A stretch of DNA of 64,000 bases from NORP240 sp965222175 (GTDB lineage: Bacteria; Pseudomonadota; Gammaproteobacteria; Pseudomonadales; Pseudohongiellaceae), in contig OZ244938.1 of the NCBI GenBank assembly GCA_965222175.1, forward strand, positions 1,984,001-2,048,000, read 5' to 3'. Of this stretch, positions 15,483-24,623 are shown piece after piece; position 1 is the stretch's first letter; the number at the start of each line of letters is the position of its first letter. A program made the translations under genes and the position numbers. Under the pieces are notes generated by a model. The model searched no databases, was not told where the DNA came from, and saw only the letters and a program-made list of their open reading frames with translations.

Positions 15483-16886
15483 ATGTCAGCCATTCGCCTT
15501 TCCGACCGGTTTTTTCTCGTTTACCTGCTCATTCTGTGCTGGGCACCGCTGCCGTTCGGCAGCAACCGCCCCTGGGCCTACCTGTTACTGTGCGTGTTGG
15601 TTTTCGGGCTGGGTCTGGCCGTGGTGGTGCAGGCGCTGCGAACCGGGATGTCACTCGACGGGGGACTGCGGAGCCACCGGCTCGCACTGCTGATACTACT
15701 GGGGGTGCCGGTGTGGATGTCGGTACAGGCGCTGCCGTTGCCTGCCTCGCTGGTGACCTGGCTGTCGCCCGGCGCCGCCGAGCTGTGGCGGGTCGCCGGT
15801 GTCGACAACGGCTGGCTCACCCTGAGCCTGGAGCCGGGTGAAACACAACAGATGGCGCTGCTGGGCTGGGCATACTGGCTCTTTTTCGTGCTGTCGTTGC
15901 TGCTGGTGGACAGCGGCCGGCGGCTGCGCCGCACGCTGGCAGTGATCGTGGGCTGCGGCGTGTTTCAGGCGCTGTACGGCAGCCTGATGACGCTCTCCGG
16001 TCTCGAGTTTGGCTTCTTTGTTGAGAATGTTACCTCAGTGGGTAACGCTAACGGTACGTTCATCAACAGGAATCACCTGGCCGGCTACCTGGAGATGAGC
16101 CTTGCCATCGGTATCGGGTTGCTGGTGGCGTCGCTGAATCAGGAAAGCAGCAGGAGCTGGCGTCAGCACCTGCGCAGCCTGCTGGACACAATGCTGGGTC
16201 CGAAAATGCGCCTGCGCATCTACCTGGCACTGATGGTCATCGCCCTGGTGCTGACCCGCTCGCGCATGGGCAATACCGCCTTCTTTGTCAGCCTGCCCCT
16301 TTGCGGTTTCCTGATGTTGGCGCTGCAGCGTCGCCTGACCCCGGGCCCCATCCTGCTGTTCGCCAGCCTGTTGCTGGTGGATGTCATCATCGTGGGTCAG
16401 TGGTTCGGCTTCGACGAAGTGGTCGAACGGCTGGAATCCACCTCAATGGTACGTGAAAACCGTGACGAGGTGGCCCGGGACGGCATGGCAATGGTCGGTG
16501 ATTTCTGGCTTGCGGGCACCGGCGCGGGTACATTCTACAGCGCCTACCCACGCTACCGCGGCAGCGACGTTACCAGTTTCAATGACCATGCCCACAATGA
16601 CTACGTGGAGTTCGCCGCCACCTTCGGTCTGATCGGATCAGTCCCCCTGGCATTAAGTGTACTGCTGGCCATGGGCACCTCAATCCGGACCTTGTACCGG
16701 CGCAGAAACCCCCTGGCCATCGGGGCGGCCTTTGCCGCCTTGATGGGAATCCTCAGCCTGCTGATCCACTCGGCGGTGGATTTCAACCTGCAGATACCGG
16801 CCAACGCCCTGTTGTTCGTGTTCCTGCTGGCCCTGGCGCAGCTGGCCGCCACCACGGGCAGGGGACGAAGGCAGCGGCGCGCCTGA
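15483..16886 (+). CDS. O-antigen ligase/polymerase family membrane protein
   Basis: The product is 467 residues with about 11-12 transmembrane segments. Wzy_C/ligase landmarks are FINRNHLAGYLEM (about 192-204) and, in the large periplasmic loop, GTGAGTFYSAYPRYRG followed by HAHNDYVE. The family joins or polymerises lipid-linked glycans at the outer face of the inner membrane. It sits beside the EPS export genes but on the opposite strand, so it may be a second polymerase or ligase for the same polymer (another Wzy-like gene is at 38431-39897). No Shine-Dalgarno is visible, and a terminator hairpin sits immediately upstream. Confidence 0.85.
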   Translation: MSAIRLSDRFFLVYLLILCWAPLPFGSNRPWAYLLLCVLVFGLGLAVVVQALRTGMSLDGGLRSHRLALLILLGVPVWMSVQALPLPASLVTWLSPGAAELWRVAGVDNGWLTLSLEPGETQQMALLGWAYWLFFVLSLLLVDSGRRLRRTLAVIVGCGVFQALYGSLMTLSGLEFGFFVENVTSVGNANGTFINRNHLAGYLEMSLAIGIGLLVASLNQESSRSWRQHLRSLLDTMLGPKMRLRIYLALMVIALVLTRSRMGNTAFFVSLPLCGFLMLALQRRLTPGPILLFASLLLVDVIIVGQWFGFDEVVERLESTSMVRENRDEVARDGMAMVGDFWLAGTGAGTFYSAYPRYRGSDVTSFNDHAHNDYVEFAATFGLIGSVPLALSVLLAMGTSIRTLYRRRNPLAIGAAFAALMGILSLLIHSAVDFNLQIPANALLFVFLLALAQLAATTGRGRRQRRA

Positions 16887-16955
16887 AACGGTTGGTGTAA
16901 AACGGGAATGATGGGCGCTGCGACAGGCAAATTCCTGCGTGGCCGAATCCCGGGT

Positions 16956-17624
16956 TCAGGGCAGGCGGCTGAGCATGGCCGACCACTGCGCCAGGGAAGC
17001 GGAGCTGCCCAACAGTTTGCCGTCCAACAGCTGTCGATTCTCCGCCAGCCACAGGTTTTCGCCGTTGAAGCTGTACACGGCAGAAAGGTCGGTGCGTTGG
17101 GAGACCGGGTCGATCGTGGACGCCAGGTTGTCCAGGACCAGCGGCTCCTCCAGGGTATCGTCGAAGTAGGTGAGCACCATGTGGGGGTCCCGCAGTCCGG
17201 CCTTGGACACGTAAATCATCCGCAGGGCCGAGTCCGGTATGCCCAGGGCGCGCAGGGTGAAGTATTTGCCGATGGTGTAGTCTTCACAGTCGGCGGCGTT
17301 GCGTCCCAGGGTTTCCAGCGGGGTCGCCCAGTAGTCCTCCTGGCGCCAGGTCCTGCTGTCTTCGGCGAAGTCGACGTCATTGAAAAAGTCATTCACCAGT
17401 TGCAGGGTGCGCCGGATATCGCGGTTCAGCCCCAGGAGCATGAGGCTTTCCCAGTCGTAAACCCGCTGACTGGCCCGACGGCCGTATTCCCGGCGGATGT
17501 CTTCCTTGATCATATCGGACAGGGTAATCGGGGCGACCTGGGCACTGGCGTGCCCGCCGGTCAGGCTCAGCAGGCCGATCAACAGCAGGATTTGTAGCGG
17601 GGCTTGTAGGATTACTCGGTGCAT
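16956..17624 (-). CDS. transglutaminase-like cysteine peptidase (BTLCP/LapG-like)
   Basis: The product is 222 residues from the ATG at 17624 (the frame continues upstream but is out of register with any signal). It has a signal peptide (1-28, HASA) and then a bacterial transglutaminase-like cysteine protease domain. The catalytic triad is Cys113 (AADCEDYT), His148 (DPHMVL) and Asp165 (VLDNL). LapG members cleave large adhesins in the periplasm in response to c-di-GMP signalling. This one is at the 3' end of the EPS export block and could process a matrix protein. No LapA or LapD is visible here. Confidence 0.85.
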   Translation of the reverse strand: MHRVILQAPLQILLLIGLLSLTGGHASAQVAPITLSDMIKEDIRREYGRRASQRVYDWESLMLLGLNRDIRRTLQLVNDFFNDVDFAEDSRTWRQEDYWATPLETLGRNAADCEDYTIGKYFTLRALGIPDSALRMIYVSKAGLRDPHMVLTYFDDTLEEPLVLDNLASTIDPVSQRTDLSAVYSFNGENLWLAENRQLLDGKLLGSSASLAQWSAMLSRLP

Positions 17625-17739
17625 GCAGGCTATTCTGCCAGAAGCGCATTTTGCCGACAAATGCGCGGGGATCCGGTGAGCCAGGCTGTCAGACCAGCGG
17701 GATAACGGGCTTCCGGTTTTCTCCGGGCAACCGGGATGA

Positions 17740-18336
17740 TCACTGGCCGAGGAGGGCGGCGATGTCCTCGTTGCCGGCAAAGAACGGCCAGGACAGGGTG
17801 ATGACTTCGATAACGAGAGGCGCGATACGAGGTTCATTGGTGCCCAGGGCCAGACCCTGGAGCAGGGTACGGCGCAGTTCGTCGTCGAGCTCGCCGAGCA
17901 TCGCCTTCTGACGGGCCAGGAACAGCCAGCTGTCCGGCCAGGCGGGGCGAAGGGCAATGGATTCACGGTAAGCGGCCATGGCCTGGCGGCGGCTCGCCAG
18001 CGCGGCCTCCGGGTCGGTCTCGCCGGTCAGAAAAGCCCGCCATTCGTGCAGTGTTCCCGACAGGCTGTACAGTTCGGCCTGGCGCGGTTGCAGGGTGATG
18101 GCCCGTTGCAGCCGGCGGTTGGCGTGCTCCCAGTCCGGCAGCGATGCCACGTTCTCCGCGGTGCCAAGGTCAGCGATATAGTTTTCCACGTAGCGGGTAT
18201 CGAGGGCGGCAAGCAACCAGGCGGACGAGAGCACCAGGACAACAAGCAGCAGCACGCCGAGAACCAGGTTGATGAGCCGGGCGTGCCGGGTGTCTTTGAC
18301 TCCATATTCGTCGGCGGTGGCCGCAGACCCGTTCAT
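17740..18336 (-). CDS. VpsP-like polysaccharide biosynthesis membrane protein
   Basis: The product is 198 residues with a single N-terminal transmembrane helix (about 23-46) and a periplasmic helical, TPR-like region (DWEHANRRLQRAITLQPRQAE, then RESIALRPAWPDSW). Size, topology and position between the tyrosine phosphatase and the transglutaminase-like gene match the VpsP family of EPS clusters. Its role is unknown. The start codon overlaps the phosphatase stop by 4 bases (ATGA). Confidence 0.7.
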   Translation of the reverse strand: MNGSAATADEYGVKDTRHARLINLVLGVLLLVVLVLSSAWLLAALDTRYVENYIADLGTAENVASLPDWEHANRRLQRAITLQPRQAELYSLSGTLHEWRAFLTGETDPEAALASRRQAMAAYRESIALRPAWPDSWLFLARQKAMLGELDDELRRTLLQGLALGTNEPRIAPLVIEVITLSWPFFAGNEDIAALLGQ

Positions 18337-19076
18337 GACCCGGCCGCCAGCCTGGGAAACTGCGACCGCACCAGGGCCAGGGGTCGTTCGTAAACGAGTC
18401 GCGCCGCCAGCGTATCCCCGACGATTTCGGCCGCCGCGTCGCGGCCATGATCCAGACGGGGCGGGCGGCGGTCGACGTTGTGGGCATCGGAGGCCAGCAG
18501 GGTCACACAGCCTTGCTCCAACAGGGCCCGGGCGGTGCTTTGCGCCGGTCCGCCGAAGTCGCCGGCCACCGAGCCGGCGGTCAGCTGGAACAGGCAGCCC
18601 ATTTCGATGAAAGGCAGGACCTTGTCGAACTTGCGCATGATGTCCTTGTTGCGCTCCGGGTGGGCCACCAGGGGCCGGATCTTGCGGTCCAGCAGCCAGC
18701 GCACCAGGTTGTCGCTGCCCACCGGAATGTGGCTGTGGGGGAACTCCAGCAGCAGCACCTGGAAACCTTCCGACTCGCCGTAAAAGGGGATCTCGCCGTT
18801 TTCCACCATGCTGAGGATTTCGACGCTCAGTCGCACTTCGGCGGCATAACCCAGTTGCAGGGGGATACCGTGTTCACGCAGGGCGCGTTGGAAACGGTTC
18901 AGTGTCTGTTGAATGCTGGCAGCGGTGTTGGCGTAACGGCCGGGATGGATATGGGGGGTGACCACGGAGTGGGTGATACCGTTGGCCACGGCAGCCCGGG
19001 CCAGGTCCATGGCCTGCTCCAGGGTCTTGGGTCCGTCATCGATGCCAGGCAGCAGGTGACAATGAATGTCGATCAT
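18333..19076 (-). CDS. CpsB/YwqE-type PHP-family tyrosine phosphatase
   Basis: The product is 247 residues and is a complete PHP-domain phosphatase. Metal ligands are visible as MIDIHCHLLPGIDDG (HxH at 5/7), VVTPHIHPG, LAHPERN and ASDAHN. CpsB-type enzymes remove phosphate from the C-terminal tyrosine cluster of the matching autokinase and so set chain length and amount of polymer. The gene overlaps the kinase stop codon by one base (TGATG), consistent with a kinase-phosphatase pair. Its manganese dependence is known for the family, not shown here. Confidence 0.9.
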   Translation of the reverse strand: MIDIHCHLLPGIDDGPKTLEQAMDLARAAVANGITHSVVTPHIHPGRYANTAASIQQTLNRFQRALREHGIPLQLGYAAEVRLSVEILSMVENGEIPFYGESEGFQVLLLEFPHSHIPVGSDNLVRWLLDRKIRPLVAHPERNKDIMRKFDKVLPFIEMGCLFQLTAGSVAGDFGGPAQSTARALLEQGCVTLLASDAHNVDRRPPRLDHGRDAAAEIVGDTLAARLVYERPLALVRSQFPRLAAGS

Positions 19077-21469
19077 CAGGCACCTTCAGGAAGCGGGTCG
19101 TTGGCAGGCCCTCCCTTGCCGCCATTGCCACCACGCCTGCCACTCTGACCCGCCTGGCCGGAGTAGCTATTGGAATAGCCATAGCTGTCGTAGTAACCGC
19201 CGTAGTCGTAGGAGGACTGCTTGCTGGGATCCACCTGGTTGAGCACGATGCCGAGCACGTGGGCGCGGGCCTGTTTCAGGCGGTCCAGCCCGCTCCTGAT
19301 GGCATTGATCGGGGTGGAATCCGACTTGACCACGTACACGGTGGCATCAGCCAGTGAACCGACGATCAGGGCATCACTGACTGCCTGGGTGGGCGGTGTA
19401 TCGAGAATGATGTGCCCGTAGATTTCTTTCAGTTCTGTCAACAGGTTCCTGAATTTTTCCGAGGACAGCAGTTCAAGTGGATCCGGGGGGACCTGGCCCA
19501 CCGGCAATACGGCGATACCGGTTTTCTTGTGCCGGTAGATACACTCCTTCAGTTCCGCGTTTCCGGCAATGTAGTCAGAGAGCCCGCGGGAATTAGGCGG
19601 AATACCCAGGGTTGTGGCGAGTGACGGGCGGCGCATGTCCGCATCGATTATCAAGGTTCTTTTCAACTGGCCAAGGGAGATGGCGAGATTGACCGCCACC
19701 GTGGTCTTGCCCTCGTCCGGTGTGGAGGAGGTCACTTCAATCACCGTCAGGGGATGGTCAATGGACGACAGGGTGACGCCGGTGCGAATGGTGCGCACCG
19801 ATTCGGAAAAACTGGAATGGCTGTCTTCCATCAGGCCCAGGTAGCCGCGCTTGCTCCCGGCTTTCTTATCTTTCTTATCTTTCTTTTCTTTGCTGCTTTG
19901 CGCCGCGCTTTTGACGAACGGCACCAGCCCCAGTGTCCTGGCGTTGAGCCGGTCCTCGATATCGCCGGGGGTTTTCACCGTGTTGTCCAGCAGGTCCCGC
20001 AGAAAGGCCAGCGCCACGCCCAGCATGAGGCCCAGCATCAGGGCGACCGTGACAATCTGCCTGCGGTTCGGCTTGCTGGGATTGACTGCGGGAACCGCGG
20101 GATCCACCAGGATGGCCTGGGAAGACTGGAAGTCATTGGTTTCCGAAGTTTCTCGGAAGCGGGTGAAGAACATGTCGTAAAGCTGCTGATTGGTGGCCAC
20201 TTCGCGCTGCAGCTCCCGCAGTTCGAAACTCTTGCGGTTGATTTCCTGCAACTCGACCTTGCTTTGTTCCAGCCGATCCAGGATGTTCTGTTCCCGGGCC
20301 AGCGCCGACTGGTAATCATTTTCAATACTGGCGGTGACCTGACGCACCTGGCGGGCCAGGTCCTGCTGGGCAGACGCCCGTTCGGCGTTGAGGGAAATCA
20401 TCCGCGGGTGGTTCCTGCCGTAACGGTTGCTCAGTTCGGCGATGTTCTGGCCCAGCGTATCCACCCGGGATTTGACCTCCTGGATGGCCGGATGATTCAG
20501 GATGGCGGGGTAGTTCATCAACTGTTCCGGATCCGGGTCTGCTGATTGCTGGATCTGGCGATAGACCACTTCGAGTTCGGAACGGCTGCGCCTGGCCTCC
20601 ACCGACTGCGAGGTCAGTTCATCCAGTTCCTGGGTTTTTAAAGAGGCCACCCCTTCGATATCCACCAACTGCTCGCGCTCCAGGAATGCCTGCAGCCGCA
20701 ACTCCGACTGATCCAGGGTTTCCTTCAGGCCCTGCAGGCGGTCACTCAGCCACACGCTGGCCTGCTGGCTGGCGCCGAGGCGCTGCTCCAGAGTGGTTTC
20801 GATGTAATTGTTGGCCAGGCTGTTGGCCACCTCGGCGGCCAGGCGCGGGTCTTCCGATTCAAAGGTGATCCGGACCAGGTCGGTATCGGGCACGGGCGAC
20901 ACGCTGAGTTTGCTCTGGAAGGCACCGCGGACACGGGTCAGCAGACGTTGTTCGGTTTCCGATTCCGTCGCTACCGCCGGCGTGCTGCTTGAGCCGGAAC
21001 GCAAGCCAGAGAGTAGGCCAGAGACAGTGGAGCCCAGGGTCTGCAGGGAAAACGTGCTGTCGTTCTCCTCGTCGTCCTGCGGGACGAATTCCGGATTCCG
21101 GGTCAGATTGAGCTCGTCGATGACCCGCTCTGCCAGGACACGGCTTTTCAGCAGCTCGGACTGGGTGCTGAAGAATTCCCGGGAGGATGAGTCAATTCCG
21201 TACACCTGCTCGATAGAGACGATATTGCGTTGATTCTGCTCAATTAACAGGGTGGCGGTGGACTGGAAAATGTTAACCAGCCCCAAGGAATAGTACACCG
21301 CGATGACCCCCGCAAGTATGCCGAGGCCGGCGATACCGAATTTAAAACGCATCAACACCCGCCAATAATGGCGCAGGTCGATGGTCTCCTCGTCCATGTC
21401 AAACTCCTGATAGGTAGCTTGATGGGTAGAGGGTCGCTCCTGGAAAGTAAAGGGTTGTTCGTTTTGCAT
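19076..21469 (-). CDS. polysaccharide co-polymerase and tyrosine autokinase (Wzc/GumC type)
   Basis: The product is 797 residues. Two transmembrane helices (about 43-63 and 472-490) flank a large periplasmic coiled-coil Wzz-type domain. The cytosolic BY-kinase domain carries Walker A SSTPDEGKTT (581-590), Walker A' DADMRRP (610-616) and a Walker B-like HIILDTPP. The C-terminus has a tyrosine cluster (Tyr 754, 756, 759, 760, 763, 765, 769) followed by a Gly-rich tail. A Lys-rich stretch KEKKDKKDKK (527-536) links membrane and kinase. It controls polymer length and export with the Wza-like protein. The gene sits 3 bp downstream of that exporter gene and overlaps the phosphatase gene by one base. 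Confidence 0.93.
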   Translation of the reverse strand: MQNEQPFTFQERPSTHQATYQEFDMDEETIDLRHYWRVLMRFKFGIAGLGILAGVIAVYYSLGLVNIFQSTATLLIEQNQRNIVSIEQVYGIDSSSREFFSTQSELLKSRVLAERVIDELNLTRNPEFVPQDDEENDSTFSLQTLGSTVSGLLSGLRSGSSSTPAVATESETEQRLLTRVRGAFQSKLSVSPVPDTDLVRITFESEDPRLAAEVANSLANNYIETTLEQRLGASQQASVWLSDRLQGLKETLDQSELRLQAFLEREQLVDIEGVASLKTQELDELTSQSVEARRSRSELEVVYRQIQQSADPDPEQLMNYPAILNHPAIQEVKSRVDTLGQNIAELSNRYGRNHPRMISLNAERASAQQDLARQVRQVTASIENDYQSALAREQNILDRLEQSKVELQEINRKSFELRELQREVATNQQLYDMFFTRFRETSETNDFQSSQAILVDPAVPAVNPSKPNRRQIVTVALMLGLMLGVALAFLRDLLDNTVKTPGDIEDRLNARTLGLVPFVKSAAQSSKEKKDKKDKKAGSKRGYLGLMEDSHSSFSESVRTIRTGVTLSSIDHPLTVIEVTSSTPDEGKTTVAVNLAISLGQLKRTLIIDADMRRPSLATTLGIPPNSRGLSDYIAGNAELKECIYRHKKTGIAVLPVGQVPPDPLELLSSEKFRNLLTELKEIYGHIILDTPPTQAVSDALIVGSLADATVYVVKSDSTPINAIRSGLDRLKQARAHVLGIVLNQVDPSKQSSYDYGGYYDSYGYSNSYSGQAGQSGRRGGNGGKGGPANDPLPEGA

Positions 21470-21472
21470 CGC

Positions 21473-22072
21473 TTAAAAGAGTCGCTGGCTGACGGAGATG
21501 ATGTCGTCGGGTTTAATCAGTATGTCGAGGTTCTCTGCCTCCACCGGCTCGGCGGTGGCGGAGCCCGCCGAAATAATGGAGATACGCGAGCGTGAGGCTC
21601 TTTCGGTGAAGCCCCCGGCGATGGTGACAGCCTTGCGCAGGGTGAGCCCTGGCTCGAAGGGGTAGCTGCCCGGATCTGCCACTTCGCCATTGATGTAAAA
21701 AGGGCGATACTCGACGACGTTCACGGTGACTTCCGGTCGGACCAGAAACTCGCCGTCGACGAGGCCGCGGGTGATCAGGGATTCCAGTTCCCGAGTGGTG
21801 TTGCCGGTCACCTGGATTTCGCCCAAAAACGGGTAGGTTATGCGACCGGAATCACCGAGCCTGACCTCGAAACTAAGGTCCTGCTCGTCGTAGACAGAGA
21901 TAAAAATCAGGTCACCCGGGCCCAGCCGATACAGGGATGCCATCGGCTGTTCCTGCGACAAGGCCGACGAAGAAAGCACCCCCAATAAAGGCGTTACGAA
22001 AATAAGCGTTACAAAAAAAGAGGCAAAAACAAGTGCCAACGTCTTCAGTCTGTTAAACATGTTGTCTGGCAT
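21473..22072 (-). CDS. polysaccharide export protein (Wza/OtnA type)
   Basis: The product is about 199 residues with an N-terminal hydrophobic signal (about 9-36), a Poly_export domain (YRLGPGDLIFISVYDEQDLS, about 48-67, through VRPEVTVNVV) and one SLBB domain (INGEVADPGSYPFEPGLTLRKAV). It lacks a lipobox Cys and the extra SLBB repeats and C-terminal helix of E. coli Wza, so it is a short periplasmic or inner-leaflet form. It probably works with the beta-barrel encoded next door to cross the outer membrane. The start could be ATG 22072 or ATG 22060. A 156-bp gap upstream may hold an internal promoter. Confidence 0.88.
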   Translation of the reverse strand: MPDNMFNRLKTLALVFASFFVTLIFVTPLLGVLSSSALSQEQPMASLYRLGPGDLIFISVYDEQDLSFEVRLGDSGRITYPFLGEIQVTGNTTRELESLITRGLVDGEFLVRPEVTVNVVEYRPFYINGEVADPGSYPFEPGLTLRKAVTIAGGFTERASRSRISIISAGSATAEPVEAENLDILIKPDDIISVSQRLF

Positions 22073-22228
22073 CCGTGCGTCTGACCTGAATTTAGCATGA
22101 TTTGTCGCACTAATAGTATCGGTAGTGTAACAAACCTGGGGGGAATCAATGACAAGGATGTTGCCGTCCACGGACCAACTGCAATTAATATGCGCCAGGC
22201 CGACACAACGAGAGAAAATCAAGTAAGA

Positions 22229-23473
22229 TCAGAAGCTTGCTTCAAAGCCAAGGATCAGGCCGGTTCTGTCAGCACTGAATTGGGCCGCGTTGGAATCGCG
22301 GTTTTCCACCAGGAACCCGACGCGGATATCCAGCCACCGCTGAAACGCGTAACTGATATTGGCTGAGTACCGATGAAAACTGTCTGTCAGGGTAGATCCC
22401 ACGTAGTCATCGTCCTGAACGCTCGCAGTGACCTCCGAGAAGAGGCGCTCAGACCACTCGTGCCGCCAGTCCAATTGATAAACACGACGCTTTACGGCGC
22501 TGCCGATACCGATGCCTTCGGCAAATTCCTGGCTGGCGGTAAACTCGAAGATGGAATAGGTCAGCGGCGCGTACTGCACACCGACTTCGTAGCTGGGTGC
22601 GTCGATGTCCCGCCGTAGCGGGGACTTGAAATCCTTGTCGGCCCGCCCGATTCTGACGCTGCCGGTGGTCCTGGCCGTGGCCTCCCAGGTCGCCCCGATA
22701 AAGGCATAGACCTCTTCGCTGTCCAGTTGCGTGAACTGCTGACCGCCCGATTGAAAATTGTCATCGTAATCAAAGTCAGCGCCGCGAACCTCAAATAGAA
22801 TGTCAGTTCGTGGCAGCACGTTATAGAGAAAACTGCCCCGCCATCCTGTCCGCTGGTAATCCCGGCCGACGATAAACCGGGAATTGTTGGTGAACTCGCG
22901 ATCCGTATGGTTTACTTCCAATACGAGCCGGGCGAGACTGTCATTTGCACCAAATTGGTAGGTCACGCCAGTATCCTGCGCGGTGAATTCATCCGGTTCG
23001 TCCGGCAGAAAACCGAACTGGCTGAAACCGCTACCCCGGGGTTGCACGGCATCTTCGTAAGCGAAGTTAAAATCCAATAGATGGCGCTGTGTCACTTCGA
23101 CATGGGCTTCCGCCGCCAGTGCCCAGGCGGTGTAGTCGTCCTCGCTGGTGGCGGAATACAGGCCCCTGGTTCCTTCCAGTCCAATCTGGTAACTGTTAAT
23201 TTCATCGGTATAACCGGCAACGATACTGGGCGTAATGGTGCTCACCACGGAATCCACTTCATTGCTGCCCTGGCGGAACACGTTGTCGTCGAATGTTATC
23301 TCTGAGCGCAGTGTCGGTACCAGATCGATGTTTCCCCAAGTAAACACATTGGGCTCTATAGCGTTGGCAGTATTGCATGGCAACAGGAACAACCAGGATA
23401 CCCAAATGGCTTGACCCGTTCGAATGTTTCGTAACAAATTTATCACGCTGTCAGGCGTAAAACGCTTGATCAT
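22229..23473 (-). CDS. outer membrane beta-barrel protein of the EPS export system
   Basis: The product is 414 residues with a signal peptide (about 1-38, NTANA) and a body of alternating amphipathic strands ending in Phe (LGFEASF), typical of outer-membrane barrels. Repeated strand motifs such as YQIGLEGTRGLYSATSEDDY and RLVLEVNHTDREF fit the OMP_b-brl_2 group often found beside Wza-like exporters. I infer that it is the outer-membrane pore or a matrix-handling barrel for this polymer. Confidence 0.8.
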   Translation of the reverse strand: MIKRFTPDSVINLLRNIRTGQAIWVSWLFLLPCNTANAIEPNVFTWGNIDLVPTLRSEITFDDNVFRQGSNEVDSVVSTITPSIVAGYTDEINSYQIGLEGTRGLYSATSEDDYTAWALAAEAHVEVTQRHLLDFNFAYEDAVQPRGSGFSQFGFLPDEPDEFTAQDTGVTYQFGANDSLARLVLEVNHTDREFTNNSRFIVGRDYQRTGWRGSFLYNVLPRTDILFEVRGADFDYDDNFQSGGQQFTQLDSEEVYAFIGATWEATARTTGSVRIGRADKDFKSPLRRDIDAPSYEVGVQYAPLTYSIFEFTASQEFAEGIGIGSAVKRRVYQLDWRHEWSERLFSEVTASVQDDDYVGSTLTDSFHRYSANISYAFQRWLDIRVGFLVENRDSNAAQFSADRTGLILGFEASF

Positions 23474-23495
23474 ATGTCCCTACCACTTGAAATTA

Positions 23496-24599
23496 TTAGA
23501 CCTTTGCAATCAACCAATTCACTATACGCTCGGCCGACTTACCATCCCACTTTTCAGGCACACGTCCGCTTACACCACGCCCTTCAAGTACGGCACTGGC
23601 CGCGGCCAGTATCTTGTTTTTGTCATTGCCAACCAACACATTGGTACCCTGTTCTATGGTGATCGGCCGTTCCGTATTATGCCGCAGCGTAATACAGGGC
23701 ACACCCAGCACCGTGGTTTCTTCCTGCAGGCCGCCGCTATCGGTCAACACCAGGCGGGCGTTCATGTTCAGGTTTAAAAATTCGAGATAGCCCAGAGGTT
23801 CGGTCACCAGGAACCCTTTGCCACCGGAACGCGGCTTAAGGTAATGCAGCAAGCCAAACGCCTCCATCATCTTCCGGGTTCGTGGGTGGATGGGAAACAC
23901 GATGGGCAGGCTTTCACTGATGGTGGTCAGCGCTTCAAAAATACCCATAAGTATATCTTTGTCATCAACATTGGACGGTCGGTGCAGCGTCAGCGTCGCG
24001 TAATTACCGGCCTCCAGACCCAAGTCCCGACCAGTGGTCAGCTTTTCTGCGATCGCCTTGTGATGCAACAAGGTATCGATCATCACATTTCCGACAAAAA
24101 CGACCTTTTCATCGGCAACACCCTCGGCGCGCAAATTTGCATTCGCGCCAAGGTCGGTGGTGAACAAGTAATCACACAACACATCTGTACACAGCCGATT
24201 GATTTCCTCCGGCATAGCCATGTCGCCCGAGCGCAGGCCAGCCTCAACATGCGCAACTTGAATACCCAGTTTCTTGGCGGTAATCGTGCAGGCCATGGTG
24301 GAATTCACGTCACCCACCACGATCACCAGGTCGGGTTTCTCTTTTAAACAAACCTGCTCAAATTTCACCATGACCGCACCGGTCTGCTCGGCATGGCTGC
24401 CCGAGCCGACACCCAGATCTATATCCGGCTTGGGTATACCCAGGTCGACGAGGAAGGACTTGCTCATCTTTTCATCATAGTGCTGGCCGGTATGCACCAG
24501 CAGATGCTCTATCGCGCGCGGGTGTTTATCCATGGCTTTGATGATCGGCGCCATCTTCATGAAATTGGGCCTGGCACCGACGACGTTAATAATTTTCAA
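23496..24599 (-). CDS. wecB: non-hydrolysing UDP-N-acetylglucosamine 2-epimerase
   Basis: The product is 367 residues and full length. It shows GARPNFMK at the N-terminus, HTGQHYDEKMS, GDVNSTMA, VEAGLRSGDMAMPEEINR, TLHRPSNVD, DSGGLQEET and RHNTERPITI. It converts UDP-GlcNAc to UDP-ManNAc in the cytosol, giving a precursor for ManNAc-derived sugars. No wecC-type ManNAc dehydrogenase gene is visible beside it, although the Ugd at 56256 is related. It sits 22 bp upstream of the barrel gene in the minus-strand run. Confidence 0.95.
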   Translation of the reverse strand: MKIINVVGARPNFMKMAPIIKAMDKHPRAIEHLLVHTGQHYDEKMSKSFLVDLGIPKPDIDLGVGSGSHAEQTGAVMVKFEQVCLKEKPDLVIVVGDVNSTMACTITAKKLGIQVAHVEAGLRSGDMAMPEEINRLCTDVLCDYLFTTDLGANANLRAEGVADEKVVFVGNVMIDTLLHHKAIAEKLTTGRDLGLEAGNYATLTLHRPSNVDDKDILMGIFEALTTISESLPIVFPIHPRTRKMMEAFGLLHYLKPRSGGKGFLVTEPLGYLEFLNLNMNARLVLTDSGGLQEETTVLGVPCITLRHNTERPITIEQGTNVLVGNDKNKILAAASAVLEGRGVSGRVPEKWDGKSAERIVNWLIAKV

Positions 24600-24623
24600 T
24601 TGAATTTCCTTGTGATTTTCTGG

